A DNA stretch of 64,000 nt from Mycobacterium attenuatum. GTDB taxonomy: Bacteria > Actinomycetota > Actinomycetes > Mycobacteriales > Mycobacteriaceae. Location of the stretch: the NCBI RefSeq assembly GCF_900566085.1, contig NZ_UPHT01000138.1, positions 1 to 64,000 on the forward strand, in the 5' to 3' direction. The notes below the pieces were generated by a model. The model was given only the letters and a program-made list of their open reading frames with translations. It made no database searches and was not told the DNA's origin. The translations under genes were made by a program, and so were the position numbers. This document shows positions 31,162 through 40,608 of the stretch, one piece after another; within the stretch, counting starts at the first letter, position 1; the number at the start of each line of letters is the position of its first letter.

Positions 31162-32888
31162 GGCGTGACCTCGACACGTTCGAATTCACCTCGCCGGTAA
31201 CGCTCGGCACAGGCGGAACGTCGAACCTTCCCGCTGGTCGTGGTCGGAATCGCGCCAAGCCCCACAAAAACCAGATCCGCGAGGCGGAGGCCATGGGAAT
31301 TTGAAATCGCTGAGGTCACCTCATATTTGATCGAACGCAGTTTTTCCTGCTGATCTTCGCCGGAACCGTTTGTTGTCTTAATCTCGGCAATGGCGACTAC
31401 TTGCTCTGTCCCTTCATTCGGGACCGCCACAGCCGCGGCACGGCCTTTGGTGATTTCGTGAATGGTTGCTTCGATATCGTCCGGATAATGATTGGAACCG
31501 TCCACGATCAGCAGATCCTCGATGCGGCCGATGATGAATAACTCGCCTTCGGACATGACTCCAAGATCGCCGGTTCGCAGCCATGGCCCGACCGGCGTGC
31601 CGGCTGGTGGATCAACGAGGCTGGCCCGGAAAGTTTGCTCTGTCTGTTCAGCCTTACGCCAGTAACCCATGGCCACGTTTTCGCCGTGCACCCAAATCTC
31701 GCCGGTGGTCCCTGCCGGCCGTTCGGTCCGGGTGTCCGGGTCGACGATTCGCACCATCGGTGAGACCGGAAATCCGTAACTGACCAGAGCGGTACCGCCA
31801 TCCCGGCGCCGCTCCGCAAGGCCCGCGGACAGTTCCTCCGAACCGAAATCGACGACTTCGGGCGGCTGGGCCGGTGTGCGGGTCGACACGTACACCACTG
31901 TCTCCGCGAGCCCGTAGGTCGGCCGTATCACCGCTTCGGGCAAGTTGAACGGTGCGAAGCGCCGCGTGAAGCGCTGCAGCGTCGCTGGCTGCACTCGTTC
32001 GCCGCCGCTGCAGAAGATCAGCAAATTGCCAAGGTCGAGCCCGGCCATGTCTTCGTCAGTCGTTTTCCGGGCCGCCAGTTCGAAAGCAAAATTCGGCGCC
32101 GCCGTGAAAACGCCTCTATTTGTGGCCAATAACCGGATCCAGCGGGCCGGCTGTTGCACGAACGCGATCGGACTCATGAGCACAGCGGGAAATCCGGTCA
32201 GCACCGACTGACAAACCCCCATCATCAAACCCAAGTCGTGGTAGAACGGCAGCCACGACACGACAGTCATTTGCGTGTCCGCCGGGAACAAGTCGCGAGA
32301 CCACTGTTGAAAATTCGCCATGACGTTGCGGTGCGAGATCATGACTCCGGTGGGCCGACGGGTCGATCCAGACGTGTACTGCAGATAGGCGGGCTGGGCA
32401 GGTCTGCAGCGCGCGGGCTCCAGTCGGCACTGAGCTTCGGGGTCCAGCGAGTCGATCTCGATGACCGCTGCGGCGGCACCGTCGTGGCAACCGTCTGCGT
32501 ATTTGGCGACTTCGCCGGCCGCGCTGGCCGTCGTGAGAATCACGGACGGAGCGCAATCTCGCAGCGCTGAGTGGACCCGCTCTTCGTGAACACCGAACTG
32601 TGGGAGCGGCAGCGGAACGGCGATGAACCCGGCGTGCAATGCCCCCAGGAAAGCCATGATGTATTCAAGTCCCTGCGGCGCGACTATAGCGGCCCGGTCA
32701 CCGATCGATCCGCACGTCGAGAGTTCTTCGGCAATGACCTGCACTCTTTGATAAACCTGACTCCAGGTCAGGGTTTCGGAAATGCCGGTCGGGTCAGCCT
32801 CGTAGTCGATGAAATTGTATGCAACATCTTCGGGCTGCCGACTCGCTCGGTCCTGCAGCAATTCCGACAAAGAAGCTGGACGAGCCAT
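31158..32888 (-). CDS. Fatty acyl-AMP ligase (FadD-type FAAL) feeding the PKS
   Basis: 576 residues, the usual length of mycobacterial FAALs such as FadD26, FadD28 and FadD32. Motifs: YTSGSTRRPTGVMISHRN (ATP loop), SWLPFYHDLGL, TAAPNFAFEL, RPTYGLAETVV and LRTGDLGVMSEGELF, with the C-terminal TTTSGKVRRSAC lysine region. FAALs make acyl-adenylates and pass the acyl group to the phosphopantetheine of a partner PKS. The stop overlaps the GTG of the PKS, whose N-terminal ACP is the obvious acceptor. GGGAGG precedes the ATG. The code around 31300-31500 looks richer in A/T than the flanking housekeeping genes. Confidence 0.93.
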   Translation of the reverse strand: MARPASLSELLQDRASRQPEDVAYNFIDYEADPTGISETLTWSQVYQRVQVIAEELSTCGSIGDRAAIVAPQGLEYIMAFLGALHAGFIAVPLPLPQFGVHEERVHSALRDCAPSVILTTASAAGEVAKYADGCHDGAAAAVIEIDSLDPEAQCRLEPARCRPAQPAYLQYTSGSTRRPTGVMISHRNVMANFQQWSRDLFPADTQMTVVSWLPFYHDLGLMMGVCQSVLTGFPAVLMSPIAFVQQPARWIRLLATNRGVFTAAPNFAFELAARKTTDEDMAGLDLGNLLIFCSGGERVQPATLQRFTRRFAPFNLPEAVIRPTYGLAETVVYVSTRTPAQPPEVVDFGSEELSAGLAERRRDGGTALVSYGFPVSPMVRIVDPDTRTERPAGTTGEIWVHGENVAMGYWRKAEQTEQTFRASLVDPPAGTPVGPWLRTGDLGVMSEGELFIIGRIEDLLIVDGSNHYPDDIEATIHEITKGRAAAVAVPNEGTEQVVAIAEIKTTNGSGEDQQEKLRSIKYEVTSAISNSHGLRLADLVFVGLGAIPTTTSGKVRRSACAERYRRGEFERVEVTP

Positions 32889-33162
32889 CTGTAATCGTCG
32901 CCTCCCTCTGCTTAGGGTTGGAATACCTTCGTTCCCACCAACTTCGGTTCGCCCTCGGTACGAATGTGGAGGAGCGCGTCGAGATTCTATGTTCTACCCG
33001 TGGCCATAGGTTGAACAATGCACAAAATGAACTCGGCCGGTTCAGAGTTTGATGCCCGCGGCCGTCGTCGACCCCAATTGTTAACGTTGCCGGTTTGGGG
33101 ACTCGTCTTGAATATGTTTTCGAGCGGCCGCGGCCAGGGCGTTATCGAAGGGTGTGACCACT
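32889..33162 (-). promoter_or_regulatory. Non-coding gap, likely promoter of the FAAL-PKS-NRPS operon
   Basis: 274 bases separate the aldo/keto reductase stop from the FAAL start, while the following genes overlap or are close. The region is A/T-richer than its neighbours. On the - strand TAGAAT (complement of 32984-32989) could be a -10 box about 95 bases before the ATG; no convincing -35 was found. No gene is evident here. Confidence 0.35.
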
Positions 33163-34149
33163 TCACCGACCATGGCCGGTGGCGAGCCAGTGCAGTGTCG
33201 CCTCATCCAGGGTCAAAGACAACGCGCCCACGTTCTCGGCGAACTTCTCAACGGTCTTGCAGCCGACCACGGCGAACACATCGAGCGGCTGGCACAGCAC
33301 ATACGCCAGCGCAACCTGCGCGACGGTCAATCGGTGCTCGCGCGCGAACGTCGTTGCGCGCTGTCGCCGCTGGATGTTCGCTTCGGTGCCGAAGTAGGTG
33401 CTACACCGACGGCTGATGCGGTTACGGTCGGGCTTGGCCGGCTCGTAGTGAGGTGAAAAGAATCCGCGGGCAAGGCTGGACCACGCGAACACCGGCAGCC
33501 CGTGCATCGCATACCACTCCCGTGCGGCCCGCTGACCAGCCCCACCAAGCGTGACGGCACCGGGCCACAGCGATCGCGTCCAGTCGACGAGGCTGAATTG
33601 AACGCTCGAGGCGCTGACCGGATGCAGGCCCCTGCCGGCAGCAATCGTGTTGGCCTTGGCAATTCGCTCATGAGACCAGTTGGACGCGCCAATGGCGCTG
33701 ATCTTGCCTTCATCGATGTGGCGGTTGAGCCGTTCCATGATCGGTTCGATCTGCGCAGCGGGGTGGTCGTAGTGGAGCAGATAAAGATCGATGGAATCGG
33801 TGCCGAGAGCCTGAAGAGAAGCGTGCAGGTCGTGCGTAACGTCAGCCGGAGAGAGCCGCGGCGATCCCGATAGCAGGCTGGGATGACACCCTTTGCTGAT
33901 GATCACCACATTGTCGCGATTGCGGCGTTCCCGAAGCCACGCCCCCAGTGTTCTCTCGCTGTCCCAATATAAGCGGGCCGTATCGAATGTATTGCATCCG
34001 AGTTCGAATGCCTGATCTAGTAGCGAGAAGGCGTGTTGCTCGCGGGCCCGATAGGGCAGCCACGGCAGTAGCCGGCCCCGCAATCGATCGGTGCCGAAGA
34101 CAATTCGGGAAACTGGTTTATCAACTCCGGCGACCTTCCCGTAGTCCAT
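33163..34149 (-). CDS. Aldo/keto reductase
   Basis: 328 residues from the ATG at 34149 (an in-frame ATG at 34161 overlaps the GMC gene; both are possible). The catalytic tetrad of the AKR family is complete: Asp and Tyr in FDTARLYW, Lys in VVIISKG, His in LYLLHYDH. A TIM-barrel NAD(P)H enzyme that reduces aldehydes or ketones, or oxidises the reverse way. Its stop is 274 bases before the FAAL, and its start lies within or just after the GMC oxidoreductase stop, so the two redox genes form a coupled pair. Its substrate may be the lipid product or its sugar; this is inference from position. Confidence 0.88.
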   Translation of the reverse strand: MDYGKVAGVDKPVSRIVFGTDRLRGRLLPWLPYRAREQHAFSLLDQAFELGCNTFDTARLYWDSERTLGAWLRERRNRDNVVIISKGCHPSLLSGSPRLSPADVTHDLHASLQALGTDSIDLYLLHYDHPAAQIEPIMERLNRHIDEGKISAIGASNWSHERIAKANTIAAGRGLHPVSASSVQFSLVDWTRSLWPGAVTLGGAGQRAAREWYAMHGLPVFAWSSLARGFFSPHYEPAKPDRNRISRRCSTYFGTEANIQRRQRATTFAREHRLTVAQVALAYVLCQPLDVFAVVGCKTVEKFAENVGALSLTLDEATLHWLATGHGR

Positions 34150-34154
34150 ACCGC

Positions 34155-35714
34155 TCACCATTTCGCGAAATCGTGCACGATGTATCGGCACGTTCGAACC
34201 GTAAGAGCCATTATCGTGAGCGTGGGATTCTGGAATCCCGAGTGGACAAAGCAGGCGCCGTCCGTCACGAAAACGTTGTCGGCGTCCCAGCACTGACCAT
34301 ATGAGTTCACCACTGAGTTATTCGGGTTATCGCCCATGCGCGCGCCGCCGGTCTCGTGGATGGCGACTCCCGGCGGGTAGGGCAACCCGGAGTGGAGAAT
34401 GCGATTGAGCACCGGGTCGACTCGTAGGCCGCCGGCGGCCGCAATTTCTGGAAGCCGCTGCCGCATGTGGGCGACCATATTAGTCTCGGCCTGAGAATAG
34501 CGACAATCGATCTGAGCTACGGGGATCCCCCACGCGTCTTTGACGATCGGGTCGAGCGATACACGATTTTCGTATCGAGGTTGCATTTCGCCAAAAGCGG
34601 TCATAGCCCACCGCGAACGCCCACGGCCGATCGATATTTGTATGCCGTAGCCGCCCGGAAAGTTCTTCGATTCCTTCTCGCAGAAGCTCGGAATGTAGAG
34701 TCCCACATTTCCGAAGTCGAACCCATCCTCGTCCAGGCCCAGCTCGACTTCGCTCTGAGGCACTTTACCGACAAGCGTGCACACCACGTGGTCGCACAGA
34801 TACCGACCGAGATGGCCCGACGATCCGCCGACACCCGATGGATGCCGCGCGCACGCCGAGTTCTGCAGGATCCGCACGCTTTCGATCGTCGACGCGCAGA
34901 GGACCACCACTTTCCCATGAACCGCCCGGAGGTTTCCCGTCAGTCGTTCGATATATTCAACGCCGGCGGCTTTCCCCGACCGCTCATCGATGAGCAATCG
35001 GCTCACGACAGCATCCGTTCGTATGTCGAGGCGACCGGTTGCCAAAGCAAGCCGGACGGGAAGCGCGATCCGCTCTTTGTCGTATCTGACCTTCCTGGCG
35101 TATGTCGTGCGAACCCTCGGGAGACGCCGCTCGACCTGGCTGAGAAACGCTTCCTCGATCTTTGTCGTTTTCGCCGGCCCGAGGAACTGACCGTCTGGGC
35201 AGTTGGGAATTCCCGCGGATACCCCGTAGACGCCAAGGGTCTGTTCGACGATGTCGTAGAACGGCATCACGTCTTCGTACGACAACGGCCAATCGATGCC
35301 GTCACCACGGATACTTGCAGCTTTGAATTCAAAGTTCGACATGCGCGGCGCATGCCGATACCACGTGTGGAGGCGGCCACCGAGTTGTCGGCCCCGATAC
35401 CAGCGAAATGTGCTTCCCGGTGCCGTGGTGTATGGATTCTCCCGGTCGTTGACGTAAAAATTCCTGGTCGCGTCGGAAAAAGCTACGGATCGCGCCTGAA
35501 CGTGTTGGCCCCGAATCGCCGATTTGACGCGCGGCACGATCCCGAGGGATTTCGCCGCCGCGTGGGCAGGAAAGTCGCGCACAGTGTCCAGATTCCTGCC
35601 CGCCTCGAGCAGGACAACGTTTAGGCCACCTTCGGTCAGCTCCTTGGCCGCCCACGAGCCAGCCGCCCCGGAGCCGACGACAATTGCGTCATACGTTGAT
35701 TCGATGCTGCGCAC
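34155..35714 (-). CDS. GMC-family FAD oxidoreductase
   Basis: 519 residues from a GTG at 35714; no strong ribosome-binding site is seen. The N-terminal FAD site is YDAIVVGSGAAGSWAAKEL with the acidic end of strand two in VVLLEAG. The C-terminal half shows AIHETGGARMG and HSGFQNPTLTIMAL, giving the His...Asn active pair of the glucose-methanol-choline family. Such enzymes oxidise alcohols or sugars and pass electrons to oxygen or another acceptor. It is the first gene of the seven-gene island and is coupled to the aldo/keto reductase. The 225 bases between it and ppx show no gene, tRNA or repeat that would mark an insertion site. Confidence 0.9.
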   Translation of the reverse strand: MRSIESTYDAIVVGSGAAGSWAAKELTEGGLNVVLLEAGRNLDTVRDFPAHAAAKSLGIVPRVKSAIRGQHVQARSVAFSDATRNFYVNDRENPYTTAPGSTFRWYRGRQLGGRLHTWYRHAPRMSNFEFKAASIRGDGIDWPLSYEDVMPFYDIVEQTLGVYGVSAGIPNCPDGQFLGPAKTTKIEEAFLSQVERRLPRVRTTYARKVRYDKERIALPVRLALATGRLDIRTDAVVSRLLIDERSGKAAGVEYIERLTGNLRAVHGKVVVLCASTIESVRILQNSACARHPSGVGGSSGHLGRYLCDHVVCTLVGKVPQSEVELGLDEDGFDFGNVGLYIPSFCEKESKNFPGGYGIQISIGRGRSRWAMTAFGEMQPRYENRVSLDPIVKDAWGIPVAQIDCRYSQAETNMVAHMRQRLPEIAAAGGLRVDPVLNRILHSGLPYPPGVAIHETGGARMGDNPNNSVVNSYGQCWDADNVFVTDGACFVHSGFQNPTLTIMALTVRTCRYIVHDFAKW

Positions 35715-35939
35715 GAGTGCATGTCCCGTTCGGTCTTGGGAGCAGCCATCCCGTGGGCCACGGTGGCATCCCAGATGCGGTGTGAAGATTATCTGACGTA
35801 GCTTCGGCTCGGTGGCGTTCGCATGATATGCAAAGACGCCGAGTCGAACGGATATCTGCGATCGTGTCGGCGCATCAACAAAACCGGGTGCCCGCGGTGG
35901 TCCGGGCGGCCCAGGCCACGCTGGGCGCAGTGATGTGAC

Positions 35940-36899
35940 TCAGCGGCACAGCGACAGCACAATGCCGTCCAGGATGTCGTACTCACTGACCGTCAGCTCG
36001 TCGATACCGGCCCGGTCACGGAGCTCGTGCGCCAACTCCTCGGCCACGATCGCCCCGCCGGCGATCACGTCCACCCGGCCCTCGTGCATCGGCGGCAGGG
36101 CGGCCCGCTGTTTGCGGGTCATTTTCACCAGTCGCTCACACACGGCCAGCAGCTCATTCCCCGGCACCCGTGAAAGGTGAATGGCCGCAGCATCATAGGT
36201 CGTCATGTTGTGAGCCAGCGCGGACAACGTGGTCATCGTTCCGGCCAGACCGACCCAGGTTCGGGCCGCCTCGACGGGTACCACCTGCAATGCGACCGCC
36301 AACCGTTCGCGCACCACTTCGCGGGCCGCGGCGACTTCCGGCGCCGTGGGCGGATCGGAGTGCAAACAGCGTTCGGTCAGCCGGACACAGCCGATGTCGG
36401 CCGAATAACTCGCGACCACCTCGTTACCGGCCTTCCCGAGCACAATCTCGGTGGAGCCGCCGCCCAAATCCACAACCACGAAAGGCGCTCCGGCGCTGTC
36501 CAATTCACCGACAGCGCCGCGAAACGACAGCTCGGCCTCCTCGGCGCCGCTGATCACCTCGGCCACCGAACCGGGGATGACGGCGCCCAGCACCTCGGCC
36601 GTCATCGCGAAAAAGGCGTCTCGGTTGGCGGCGTCCCGAGTGGCCGACGTGGCAACCATTCGCACCCGCTCCACACGGTGCAGCCTCAGCAATGCGGCAT
36701 AGTCGGTCAACGCTGCCCGGGTGCGCGAAATGGCATCCGGGGCCAATTCACCGGTCGCGTCGACTCCCTGACCCAACCGCACAATCCGCGTTTCGCGGTG
36801 CACATCGTGCAGGCGGGCGCCGGTCGCCTCGGCGATCAACAGGCGAATCGAGTTGGTACCACAGTCGATTGCCGCAATCCGTCTTCCCGATCCACTCAT
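35940..36899 (-). CDS. ppx2: Exopolyphosphatase / (p)ppGpp phosphohydrolase, Ppx/GppA family
   Basis: 319 residues from the ATG at 36899, which overlaps the DUF501 stop (ATGA) and is preceded by GGGGGAG. Motifs: phosphate 1 loop AAIDCGTNSIRLLI, the MVATSATRDA segment, and the second phosphate loop VVDLGGGSTEIVLG, all of the ASKHA fold. It should degrade polyphosphate or pppGpp. The orthologue is remembered as Rv1026 (ppx2), which neighbours kdpE in M. tuberculosis; here the island separates them. Confidence 0.93.
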   Translation of the reverse strand: MSGSGRRIAAIDCGTNSIRLLIAEATGARLHDVHRETRIVRLGQGVDATGELAPDAISRTRAALTDYAALLRLHRVERVRMVATSATRDAANRDAFFAMTAEVLGAVIPGSVAEVISGAEEAELSFRGAVGELDSAGAPFVVVDLGGGSTEIVLGKAGNEVVASYSADIGCVRLTERCLHSDPPTAPEVAAAREVVRERLAVALQVVPVEAARTWVGLAGTMTTLSALAHNMTTYDAAAIHLSRVPGNELLAVCERLVKMTRKQRAALPPMHEGRVDVIAGGAIVAEELAHELRDRAGIDELTVSEYDILDGIVLSLCR

Positions 36900-37387
36900 C
36901 GCCACTGCTCCCCCACAATCAAACCGGCTGCCGCGGGATCGGCGGCCAACAGCGCCACCGCCTCATCGCCGAGTGGATTCACCCCGGGACCCTTGGCGAG
37001 CGAATGCGCGATCAGCACGTGCAGGCACTTGACCCGGTCGGGCATACCGCCGGCCGACACGGACGTCCCCAGCGGTTCGACGGCGTCACGATCGGCCAGA
37101 TACGACTGGTGCGCGCGCCGGTACGCCGCGGCCAGGCCGCAGTCACATCGCAACCGATCAGTCATCTCACGCATCAGCCCAGTGGTCTCCAGCCTGCTCG
37201 CCGCCGCCGTGAGCACCGGATGCGTCAGGTAGTACAGCGTTGGAAACGGCGTGCCGTCAGGCAGTTTCGGGGCGGTTTTCACCACGCCGGGTTCACCGTT
37301 GGGGCATCGGTAGGCGACCTCGAGCACGCCGCGAGGCTCCCGGCCCAGCTGACCCGCCACCACCTGGAGGTCGGCGCGGTCAACCAC
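36896..37387 (-). CDS. DUF501 family protein (Rv1025 type)
   Basis: 163 residues from a GTG at 37387 that overlaps the end of the FtsB-type gene; the longer open frame upstream is out-of-phase FtsB code. Conserved features are GREPRGVLEVAYRCPNG, PFPTLYYLTHP and a histidine/cysteine-bearing region with RCDCGLAAAYRRAHQ and CLHVLIAH. The function is unknown. It is translationally coupled on both sides (FtsB-type gene upstream, ppx downstream), an arrangement kept across actinobacteria. Confidence 0.92.
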   Translation of the reverse strand: MVDRADLQVVAGQLGREPRGVLEVAYRCPNGEPGVVKTAPKLPDGTPFPTLYYLTHPVLTAAASRLETTGLMREMTDRLRCDCGLAAAYRRAHQSYLADRDAVEPLGTSVSAGGMPDRVKCLHVLIAHSLAKGPGVNPLGDEAVALLAADPAAAGLIVGEQWR

Positions 37388-38060
37388 CGGGCGCCGTCGG
37401 GTTGGGCGGCACTTCACCGGGCGGACCAGGCTCGGGGGCGGGCTCGGGAGCGGCGGCAGGCGGCAGGTGTGGCGCGTCGGCAATGGTGTGCCACAGCGAG
37501 GTGTACCAGGGCTCGTTTCTGGCCGCGGCCGGCGCATCGCCGCGAGGCTGCGGCGACACCGCCGCCGTGGGCGGAAGCTGGACCTGAAATGGGATGTCGC
37601 CCGGCATCACGAAGCCGAGTCGCTCGCGCGCCTGCGCCGCGATATACGCCGGGTCCCCCAGCTGGTTCTTCTGCCGCTCCAGATCGGCAATCTGGCGGCG
37701 CAGCGCGGCTTCGGTCGCGGACAGCTGTTCCATCTCGGTGCGCTGCGCGAAGTAGATACGTACCGGCCCGGCGATGGTCAGCGTCAACACACACACCACC
37801 GCGGCCAGGACCGCCGCCCGGCGCGCGGTAAACCCCAGCCGCTGGTCGGACCGCTGTTCCAGCGATTCGGTGAACGAGCGCCTGATGGGCTCGACGACGT
37901 GCTCGCGCAGGCTCCGGGTCGTCTGGGCGGTGGCCGGCGACGACGCGGGCCGGGACGGCGACGCGGAACGACGAGCCCGGGACGAATCGCCGGCCTTCCC
38001 CGGCCGCGAGGCCGGGGAAGGCCGGCGGCGTTTCGAATCGGGTCGTTTCGCGTCGGGCAT
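37380..38060 (-). CDS. FtsB/DivIC-type septum-formation protein (Rv1024 type)
   Basis: 226 residues. A basic, disordered N-terminus (about 1-75) is followed by one membrane helix (AAVLAAVVCVLTLTIAGPV), then a coiled-coil segment with RTEMEQLSATEAALRRQIAD, and GFVMPGDIPFQV as in DivIC/FtsB proteins. The C-terminal tail is rich in Pro and Ala. FtsB links FtsL and FtsQ in the divisome and helps switch on septal wall synthesis. It lies after eno, as in M. tuberculosis. Confidence 0.9.
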   Translation of the reverse strand: MPDAKRPDSKRRRPSPASRPGKAGDSSRARRSASPSRPASSPATAQTTRSLREHVVEPIRRSFTESLEQRSDQRLGFTARRAAVLAAVVCVLTLTIAGPVRIYFAQRTEMEQLSATEAALRRQIADLERQKNQLGDPAYIAAQARERLGFVMPGDIPFQVQLPPTAAVSPQPRGDAPAAARNEPWYTSLWHTIADAPHLPPAAAPEPAPEPGPPGEVPPNPTAPGG

Positions 38061-38104
38061 GTCGCTTCAGCCGCGCTTCAGGTTGGCGGTCAACCTGGCG
38101 CAAT

Positions 38105-39394
38105 CTATTTTTGGTCCACAAGGAATCGCGGGAACGCCAGATCGCCCGCGTAACGGGCGGCGTCGCCGAGGGCGTCTTCGATCCGCAACAGCTGGTTGTA
38201 TTTGGCGACGCGTTCACTGCGCGCCGGTGCGCCGGTCTTGATCTGTCCGCTGCCGACGGCCACCGCCAGGTCGGCGATCATGGTGTCCTCAGTTTCGCCG
38301 CTGCGGTGGCTCATCATCGTGCGGTATCCGCTGTGGTGCGCCAGCGCCACCGCATCGAGCGTCTCGGTCAGCGTGCCGATCTGATTCACCTTGACCAGCA
38401 AGGCGTTTGCCACGCCTCGTTCGATGCCCTCTTCGAGTCGCTCGGGATTGGTGACGAAGATGTCGTCACCGACGATTTGTACCCGCTCACCGATCGACGC
38501 CGTCAGCGCGGCCCAGCCGTCCCAATCGTCTTCGGACAGCGGGTCTTCGATGGACACCAGCGGGTAGGACGCCAACAGCCCGGCGTAGAACTCGGCCATT
38601 TGCTCGGCGGTGCGGGTCGAACCCTCGAAGATATAGCCGGTGCCGTCGGTGTAAAACTCGGTGGCCGCGGCGTCCAGGGCCAGGGCCACGTCCGATCCGA
38701 GCACGAAGCCCGCCGACCCGATGGCCCGGCTGATCAGATCCAGCGCCGCGGTGGTGCCGGGCACATCCGGGGCGAACCCGCCTTCGTCGCCCAGGCCGGT
38801 GGACAGCCCCTCCTTCTTCAGCACCGATTTGAGCGCGTGGTACACCTCGGCACCCCAGCGCAGCGCCTCGGCGAAACTCGGCGCGCCGATCGGTGCCACC
38901 ATGAATTCCTGGATATCGACGGCGGTGTCGGCGTGTGCGCCGCCGTTGAGGATGTTCATCATGGGCACCGGCAGGATGTGCGCGTTGGGTCCGCCGATGT
39001 AGCGGAACAACGGCAATTCCGCCGACTCCGCGGCGGCCTTGGCAACGGCCAGCGACACACCGAGGATCGCGTTGCCGCCCAGCCGGGACTTGTCGGGCGT
39101 GCCGTCCAGGTCCACCAGTGCCTGGTCGACCAGCCGCTGGTCGTCTGCGCTGAGGCCGATGACGGCCGGGCCGATCTCGTCGAGGACGGCTTGCACCGCC
39201 TTTTTCACTCCCTTGCCGCCGTAGCGATCGCCGCCGTCGCGCAGTTCGACGGCCTCGTGTTCGCCCGTCGACGCGCCCGACGGCACCGCGGCGCGGGCAA
39301 ACGTACCATCCATCAGAGCGACCTCGACCTCGACCGTCGGGTTGCCGCGGGAATCCAGAATCTCGCGGGCTCCGACCTGCTCGATAATCGGCAC
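38105..39394 (-). CDS. eno: Enolase
   Basis: 429 residues, full length. It converts 2-phosphoglycerate to phosphoenolpyruvate. Visible motifs: GASTGEHEAVELRDGG, the substrate loop SHRSGETED, the metal ligands in VSIEDPLSEDDW and IVGDDIFVTNP, and the catalytic Lys in ALLVKVNQIG. The Glu/Lys pattern is intact. It is the usual neighbour of the FtsB-type gene in actinobacteria. Confidence 0.98.
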   Translation of the reverse strand: MPIIEQVGAREILDSRGNPTVEVEVALMDGTFARAAVPSGASTGEHEAVELRDGGDRYGGKGVKKAVQAVLDEIGPAVIGLSADDQRLVDQALVDLDGTPDKSRLGGNAILGVSLAVAKAAAESAELPLFRYIGGPNAHILPVPMMNILNGGAHADTAVDIQEFMVAPIGAPSFAEALRWGAEVYHALKSVLKKEGLSTGLGDEGGFAPDVPGTTAALDLISRAIGSAGFVLGSDVALALDAAATEFYTDGTGYIFEGSTRTAEQMAEFYAGLLASYPLVSIEDPLSEDDWDGWAALTASIGERVQIVGDDIFVTNPERLEEGIERGVANALLVKVNQIGTLTETLDAVALAHHSGYRTMMSHRSGETEDTMIADLAVAVGSGQIKTGAPARSERVAKYNQLLRIEDALGDAARYAGDLAFPRFLVDQK

Positions 39395-39474
39395 TGGATT
39401 CTCCTTCGCGCTCTGGTTCGCTTATGGTCCCGGACCGCCCATTAGCGTAAAGCCTGGCTCAGCGCCTAATCCTG

Positions 39475-40215
39475 CTACAGCGGATGACCCGCCGCGTAAG
39501 CGGTCGCCCAGTCCCGTACTGCCCGCGCATAGACACCGGAGTTGTTATAGGCGCGCAGCGCGGTGATCCAGCCGCGGGGTGTCGCGAGATCTTTTCCGCG
39601 CCAGCACAAGTAACCTGCCGCCGAGAGCGCGGCATCATCGATGTTGTCGGGGCTGACAATGCCGTCGTTGTTAGCGTCTACCCCGTAGAGTCGCCAGGTC
39701 TCGGCGATGAACTGCATCGGCCCCATCGCGCGCTGCACCCCGTCTCCGTCGGACGCGCCGTCGGCAGCGCCGCGGTCACTGTCCACGATGCGCAGCGTCC
39801 CACCGGTGCCGTCGAGGCGAACGCCGCGAATGGGCGGGGTCACGTCCCCGTTGGGCAATATGGTCGCGCCGCGATAGGTGCCGTTATGGCTCTCGACCTG
39901 CCCGATACCGGCCAGCGTGGTCCACGCGATGTGGCACTTCGGGTTCTCGACCTGCGCGACGCGGGCGGCGTACGCGTACGCCTCGAGAGCGATGACCGGC
40001 ATTTCCAGGGCCGGAGCACGTTGCTCGGCCCACTCTCGCAGCTGATCGGCGGGCCGGCCGCTGGCATAGGTGTCCACGGGCGGGACGGGATCGCCCGGCG
40101 GCGGCGGCACACCTTCGGGGATGAACAAGCTGAGTTGCCAGGTGCAACTGGACGCCAACAGCATCGCGGTCGCCCCTATCACGGCGACCGCGCGCAACCA
40201 ACGTCTCGGCGTCAC
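39475..40215 (-). CDS. lpqU: LpqU, lipoprotein lytic transglycosylase
   Basis: 246 residues from a GTG preceded by GAAGGAGCA. The signal peptide ends in a lipobox (LLASSC, Cys24). The mature part holds a soluble lytic transglycosylase-like fold: IGQVESHNGTYRGA with the catalytic Glu, PIRGVRLDGTGG, AMGPMQFIAETWRLYG and ALRAYNNSGVYARAV. It should cleave peptidoglycan at the outer face of the membrane. Same position as in M. tuberculosis, next to eno. Confidence 0.93.
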   Translation of the reverse strand: MTPRRWLRAVAVIGATAMLLASSCTWQLSLFIPEGVPPPPGDPVPPVDTYASGRPADQLREWAEQRAPALEMPVIALEAYAYAARVAQVENPKCHIAWTTLAGIGQVESHNGTYRGATILPNGDVTPPIRGVRLDGTGGTLRIVDSDRGAADGASDGDGVQRAMGPMQFIAETWRLYGVDANNDGIVSPDNIDDAALSAAGYLCWRGKDLATPRGWITALRAYNNSGVYARAVRDWATAYAAGHPL

Positions 40216-40608
40216 ACTGCTCCTTCGTGGCTCCTTGGGGGCTCTGTTGAGGGCTCCGTCGCGGGCTGCGTTTGGGGCTGCGTTTGCCGATGTGCCCTGG
40301 CCCGGCCGCCGCTTCCCTTACGTCCTGTTCCGGTCTGCTACTGCTGTGGTCATGATCATCGTCCCACGGGTTCGGGGCGTGCCCCTTCTGATTCACGGCT
40401 CAGCACCCGGGCATGCCGTTGTTATCACGTAGATATCGGTTAGCTGGGAGCATGTTTGGCTATCGCTGTTCCCGGTTTTGTTGGCAGCAAACGCATCTGT
40501 CGCAAACTTTGCGGTGATCGCTTGCCGCGGCCGGGCTCTGAGTGCTCACAACGACCGAACAAACCGGCCCGGCGTGGCCAAAACTCCGGTGCACCCGCGA
40601 CAGGCGGC
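40216..40608. other. 393-base non-coding gap upstream of lpqU
   Basis: No gene is supported here. On the - strand just before lpqU there is a degenerate repeat of about 12 bases (40235-40290) that would read as Arg-Ser-Pro-x repeats in an open frame beginning at 40396. That frame runs on into lpqU out of phase and is probably fortuitous. The region should contain the lpqU promoter; no clear boxes were found. Confidence 0.4.

Noticed and set aside
38111..39445. 444-codon frame on the + strand over eno
   Set aside because: Antisense of enolase; shadow frame.
39884..40396. Frame with Arg-Ser-Pro repeats upstream of and into lpqU
   Set aside because: It overlaps lpqU out of phase, lacks a clear ribosome-binding site, and the repeats are explained by a degenerate short DNA repeat.
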